In this document: one piece after another, positions 47,581 to 50,848 of the stretch | How the letters are laid out: each line of letters begins with the position of its first letter | How positions within the stretch are numbered: position 1 is the stretch's first letter | Source of the DNA: Synergistaceae bacterium | GTDB taxonomy: Bacteria > Synergistota > Synergistia > Synergistales > Synergistaceae | Reading direction: 5' to 3' | Assembly: GCA_030533085.1 (NCBI GenBank) | Contig: JAUNJZ010000018.1 | Location: 1 to 50,848, forward strand | Length of the DNA stretch: 50,848 nt | Notes under the pieces: model-generated | Told to the model about the DNA's origin: nothing | Databases searched by the model: none | The model's input: the letters and a program-made list of their open reading frames with translations, nothing else | Position numbers and translations under genes: made by a program

Positions 47581-48476
47581 AAGAGACAAAAAAGATCCTC
47601 ATAACCGGAGCCGGCAGCTATGTCGGCACATCATTTGAGAAATGGCTCTCGCAATGGCCGGACAGCTATCATATCGATACCATCGACATGATAGACGGCT
47701 CATGGCGCGAAAAATCCTTCGTCGGATATGACGTAGTCTTTCATGTGGCGGGAATAGCGCACTCGGATACAAGTAAAGCAAACGAACTCACAAAGAGGTT
47801 ATATTACCAGGTAAACACGGAATTGGCAGTTGAAACAGCAATAAAGGCTAAGAATGATGGAGTTAAACTTTTCATACAGATGAGCAGCATAATAGTTTAT
47901 GGTAATAGCGCGCCCATCGGAAAAGAAAAAATTATAACCAAAGAAACTCCTGTAAATCCTGATAACTTTTACGGAGACAGTAAATTACAGGCAGAAACAG
48001 GTATCTTGAAGCTCCTAGACGAGCAATATTCTGTCGCGATTTTAAGACCGCCAATGATATATGGTAAGGGGAGCAAAGGAAATTACCCCAAGCTGGCAAA
48101 GCTTGCGAAGACGCTCCCTATTTTTCCAGATATAGAGAATTTTCGTTCTATGATTTTTATTGATAATCTTTCAGAATTTATCAGAATTATCATTGATAAT
48201 AACTGTCATGGAATATTTTTCCCTCAAAATGAGGACTATGTTCAGACACGCGAACTTGTTAAAGAAATCGCTGGAATACATGGGAAAAATATATATTTGA
48301 CTAGCTTCTTTAATTTACTCATCAAACACGTATTTAAAAAGTCAAAACTTTTTAACAAAGTATTTGGCAATCTATGTTATGACAAAAAAATCAGCAACAT
48401 GGACTGGCCGTACAACATATATAACTTTTCGGATTCAATACGCAAGACAGAGGCATGGTGTGCGGATAATGTATGA
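47577..48476 (+). CDS. NAD-dependent epimerase/dehydratase family protein
   Basis: A 299-residue extended short-chain dehydrogenase that probably modifies a nucleotide or lipid-linked sugar. It starts with the Rossmann loop ILITGAGSYVGTSFEKW, contains VVFHVAGIAHSDTS, the SSIIVYGNSAPIGKE segment with catalytic Ser, and the YxxxK pair in NFYGDSKLQAETG. ATG 47577 overlaps the upstream stop (ATGA). Base composition changes inside this gene, from GC-rich in the first about 200 bases to clearly AT-rich after about 47790, suggesting that the AT-rich cassette begins here. The stop overlaps the next gene by eight bases. Confidence 0.88.
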   Translation: MKETKKILITGAGSYVGTSFEKWLSQWPDSYHIDTIDMIDGSWREKSFVGYDVVFHVAGIAHSDTSKANELTKRLYYQVNTELAVETAIKAKNDGVKLFIQMSSIIVYGNSAPIGKEKIITKETPVNPDNFYGDSKLQAETGILKLLDEQYSVAILRPPMIYGKGSKGNYPKLAKLAKTLPIFPDIENFRSMIFIDNLSEFIRIIIDNNCHGIFFPQNEDYVQTRELVKEIAGIHGKNIYLTSFFNLLIKHVFKKSKLFNKVFGNLCYDKKISNMDWPYNIYNFSDSIRKTEAWCADNV

Positions 48477-49266
48477 TAACTCTCGACTTGTATCCGTCAT
48501 TACGCCTGCATATAATTGTGCCTCTACGATAGAGGATACTATCCGCAGTGTATTAAAACAGACATATGAAAACTGGGAAATGTTAATAGTAGATGATTGT
48601 TCTGTTGATGACACTTCCGTGGTTGTTGAGGCGTATACAAAAAAAGACTCGCGAATCAAGCTCATAAAACTAGAGAAAAACTCTGGCTCTGCGCACGCTC
48701 GCAATACGGCCATAAAAAACGCAGAGGGGCGTTATATAGCCTTTTTAGACTCTGATGATTTATGGAAACCGTCAAAGCTGGAAAAACAAATTGCTTATAT
48801 GGAGTCCAATAACTTTGCATTCACATTCACAGCATATGAGACATTTCATTCTGCATTGGATTTGCGCCGCAGAGTATTCCATGTTCCTAATAGCATTAAT
48901 TACGAACAATATTTGGGGAACTCCATAATAGGTAATCTGACAGTAATAATGGATAGAGCACATATAAAAGATGTTCATATAGAAAAAGGTGATTTAGAAG
49001 ATGTTCTAACGTGGATGCATTATCTGAAAAGCGGGATTATCGCTCATGGTCTAGATGAAAATCTGGCCAGTTATAGAGTGGCTGCGCAATCCAAGTCTGG
49101 AAATAAGATAAAGAATGCGAAGCGTTTTTTTTCCTGCTTACGTGAGGAACAAAAGCTTCCTCTGGTAAAGTGCATCATGTGCGAATTCCGTTACATTACA
49201 AACGCTCTAAGAAAACGTATCTTTGGTGAAGTTGTTACATATAACGAAAGAGATGGCATCTTATGA
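48469..49266 (+). CDS. family 2 glycosyltransferase
   Basis: A 265-residue GT2 glycosyltransferase. The GT-A fold start is visible as RLVSVITPAYNCASTIEDTI, with QTYENWEMLIVDDCSVDDT and SGSAHARNTAIKNAEGRYIA, and the metal-binding D-x-D-type motif in FLDSDDLWKPSKLEKQ. It would add one sugar to the lipid-linked glycan. ATG 48469 overlaps the upstream gene by eight bases, so the two are translationally coupled. AT-rich codon use differs strongly from the locus start. It overlaps the next, truncated ORF by four bases. Confidence 0.93.
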   Translation: MYDNSRLVSVITPAYNCASTIEDTIRSVLKQTYENWEMLIVDDCSVDDTSVVVEAYTKKDSRIKLIKLEKNSGSAHARNTAIKNAEGRYIAFLDSDDLWKPSKLEKQIAYMESNNFAFTFTAYETFHSALDLRRRVFHVPNSINYEQYLGNSIIGNLTVIMDRAHIKDVHIEKGDLEDVLTWMHYLKSGIIAHGLDENLASYRVAAQSKSGNKIKNAKRFFSCLREEQKLPLVKCIMCEFRYITNALRKRIFGEVVTYNERDGIL

Positions 49267-49472
49267 TATTTAGAGCGTCATTTGTACATCCGCCATTTTT
49301 GGATAAATACTCAGAAAGCTCCCGTAGTCCTGCTGTTATAAAAAGCGGAGCAATCTATTTTCCGTTGTGGTTGTGTTATGCAATTGGTGTGATGGACAAA
49401 GAGGGTTATTCAATGAAAATGCTTCGTTTTAAAAGAGTTTGCCTCAGAGACATTATTGTATTTTGTTTCTGA
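49263..49472 (+). pseudogene. truncated B12-binding radical-SAM protein gene (N-terminal remnant)
   Basis: A 69-residue ORF that starts ATGA-coupled to the glycosyltransferase gene. The first about 50 residues (ASFVHPPFLDKYSESSRSPA, then VIKSGAIYFPLWLCYAIGVM, then DKEGYS) match the opening of B12-binding radical-SAM proteins of surface glycan clusters, where HPPF and SRSPAVxKSGxxYYPxWLAYAxG are typical. After that the sequence loses similarity and stops at 49472. The rest of the gene is missing: the next gene begins 16 bases later. A deletion probably removed most of the gene. Confidence 0.65.
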
Positions 49473-49487
49473 GGAAACACAAAAGGA

Positions 49488-50744
49488 ATGGTGACAAAAA
49501 TGAAAATATGCTTTTGGCTTGGCTCGTATTTATCAGAAGAACATATTGTTGACTTAGGCATAAGAAGTCCTAATGAACTGATTTCAAGTAAAGTTGCACA
49601 ACGTAACTTTATAGAAGGACTATTGAAATATGTCGATTATATTAACGTCATAAGCGTTATTCGCCATAAAGATATCAGTAAAATCCTAAGAAAAACAGTA
49701 AAAACACACAGTAATTTGCAATACATAGTTTTGTATGCCTTAGGGTTATTATACTTAGACCGCTTGTTTAAATTGTTCTTTTATAAAAAAGAAGCACAAA
49801 AAATTATGCGTATCCAGAATAATGATAAAATAGAATTTATCATTTTTGTATATGAGGTCACATCTGGAGGGTGCCGCGCCGCTGGCATTTTAAAAAGGCT
49901 TTTTCCCAGAATCACAACAGTTCTCATTATTCCAGATGCACCAGAGCATATGAGTCCCTCTGGAGACGGTTTCATTAAAAAGCTGTTGAAAAAGTTTGAT
50001 CGGAAAATTATTGATGCACATCTATATAATTTCGACAAATATATAGTGTTTTCCAGTGGATTGGTATCATTATTGAATATCGATACAACGAAGTCTATTC
50101 TTATTGAGGGAATGTACAATGATGATATTACGTCTTTAAAGCATTCCGATGTGTTTCGCACTCAGAAAATAAGAAAAATACTCTATGCCGGCAATTTGAA
50201 TGATGAGAAAAGCTTAAGGGTCATTTTAGATGCATTCGTACTTGCAGATCTTGAGAACGTAACCCTATGCCTTTATGGATTTGCCAAACCGGATTTTGAG
50301 AAATATTTAAATTTTCTTTCTAAAAAGCATCCCAATATACAGTATAAAGGCTTTTGTGAGAATCGTGAAAAACTATTAGATGAAGAAAGAGAAGCAGATC
50401 TCTTATTGATGTTGCGTGATCCCAATTTGGAGTATACAAAATATTCTTTCCCTTCTAAGCTATTTGAGTATATGGCATCTGGCACCCCTGTTTTAGCATC
50501 CAGATTAGATGGAATTCCAGAAGAATATTATAAATACTTATTTATAGCGGATGAGTACACAAAGCAAGGAATCTCAAAAAAAATTAAAGAAATATTTGCG
50601 CATGACACATCTATTTTAACTTCAATTGGAGCAAAAGCGCAAGAATTTATTTTAAATAATAAGACAAATACAATCCAGGTAAAAAAAATGTTGGATTTTA
50701 TCTGCCCATCAATGATAGAAAAAGAGGCAAACGCCAATGTTTAA
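49488..50744 (+). CDS. glycosyltransferase (GT4-like)
   Basis: A 418-residue cytosolic or membrane-associated glycosyltransferase with a GT-B fold. The N-terminal half is weakly conserved (KMKICFWLGSYLSEEHIVDL); the C-terminal half has KIRKILYAGNLNDEKSLRVI and FPSKLFEYMASGTPVLASRL, the usual donor-binding E-x7-E-type region of GT4 enzymes. ATG 49488 or ATG 49500 may start the protein; ribosome-like purine stretches lie about 12 bases before each. The gene is AT-rich, like its two neighbours on the left. Its stop overlaps the next gene by eight bases. Confidence 0.85.
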   Translation: MVTKMKICFWLGSYLSEEHIVDLGIRSPNELISSKVAQRNFIEGLLKYVDYINVISVIRHKDISKILRKTVKTHSNLQYIVLYALGLLYLDRLFKLFFYKKEAQKIMRIQNNDKIEFIIFVYEVTSGGCRAAGILKRLFPRITTVLIIPDAPEHMSPSGDGFIKKLLKKFDRKIIDAHLYNFDKYIVFSSGLVSLLNIDTTKSILIEGMYNDDITSLKHSDVFRTQKIRKILYAGNLNDEKSLRVILDAFVLADLENVTLCLYGFAKPDFEKYLNFLSKKHPNIQYKGFCENREKLLDEEREADLLLMLRDPNLEYTKYSFPSKLFEYMASGTPVLASRLDGIPEEYYKYLFIADEYTKQGISKKIKEIFAHDTSILTSIGAKAQEFILNNKTNTIQVKKMLDFICPSMIEKEANANV

Positions 50745-50848
50745 ATCCAAGACCTTACTAATCACCGGAGGCACAGGCTCCTTCGGCCATGCCGTACTGG
50801 ACAGATTTCTTTCCACAGAGATAAAAGAAATCCGCATCTTCTCGCGTG
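50737..50848 (+). CDS. UDP-GlcNAc 4,6-dehydratase/epimerase family protein, partial at window end
   Basis: The first 37 residues (MFKSKTLLITGGTGSFGHAV, then LDRFLSTEIKEIRIFSR) show the Rossmann loop TGGTGSFG of the PseB/WbjB/CapD soluble polysaccharide biosynthesis dehydratases. The base composition returns to GC-rich, unlike the preceding three genes, so this marks the right end of the AT-rich cassette. The gene continues beyond the window. Confidence 0.85.
   Translation, partial: MFKSKTLLITGGTGSFGHAVLDRFLSTEIKEIRIFSR

Overview
The window looks like chromosomal DNA of an anaerobic, GC-rich, Gram-negative-type bacterium, and the gene content fits the Synergistota (a Cloacibacillus-like genome is my best guess). 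The reasons are anaerobic iron uptake (feoA-feoA-feoB), a hydroxylamine reductase with its ferredoxin, DUF362 and exported FMN proteins, an OadB-type sodium pump subunit, a GH57/alpha-glucan phosphorylase fusion, and a polysaccharide locus. This is inference from family content and base use, not from a marker gene.

Layout. 1-1.3 kb: AT-rich HEPN-type gene. 1.3-4.4 kb: feo operon with three copies of a DtxR-like palindrome. 4.5-14.9 kb: a large set of exported redox genes (two DUF362 proteins, two flavodoxins, a formylglycine-generating-enzyme-like protein, a double carboxymuconolactone decarboxylase, an FMN-binding protein and a NosR-like FMN/4Fe-4S membrane protein). It is tied together by a MerR regulator and by MerR-type promoters with 19-bp spacers, and interrupted by AT-rich accessory genes (GNAT, AlbA_2/ATPase). 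15.1-17.3 kb: two-component system. 17.5-21.2 kb: a compact operon with a MerR regulator, a 29-residue membrane peptide, TatA, TatC and two Tat substrates (FMN reductase-like, and aldo/keto reductase-like with Fe-S clusters). 21.2-22.5 kb: a third MerR gene facing a RibD/DHFR-like reductase.

22.6-25.4 kb: a periplasmic-sensor diguanylate cyclase preceded on its own strand by a cyclic-di-GMP-I (GEMM) riboswitch, then a long intergenic region holding the second copy of an 87-bp element also found before the Tat operon. 25.4-29.8 kb: a Cys-rich protein, cobalamin adenosyltransferase, RarA, a HAD phosphatase, a probable 6S RNA and a HATPase protein. 29.9-34.6 kb: glycogen metabolism (GH57-phosphorylase fusion, GlgA). 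34.7-36.6 kb: HD hydrolase and two paralogous unknown acidic/His-rich proteins. 36.6-39.8 kb: Crp/Fnr regulator, ferredoxin and hcp with paired palindromes between the divergent genes. 39.9-43.0 kb: three transporters. 43.1-44.3 kb: lone OadB. 44.4-50.8 kb: surface polysaccharide locus with an 11-C tract beside its promoter and an AT-rich glycosyltransferase cassette containing a truncated radical-SAM gene.

The strongest candidate for an undescribed system is the 4.5-21.2 kb region: an extracytoplasmic flavin/Fe-S redox regulon under a MerR switch, next to its own minimal Tat exporter. No tRNA, rRNA, CRISPR array or insertion sequence was recognised.
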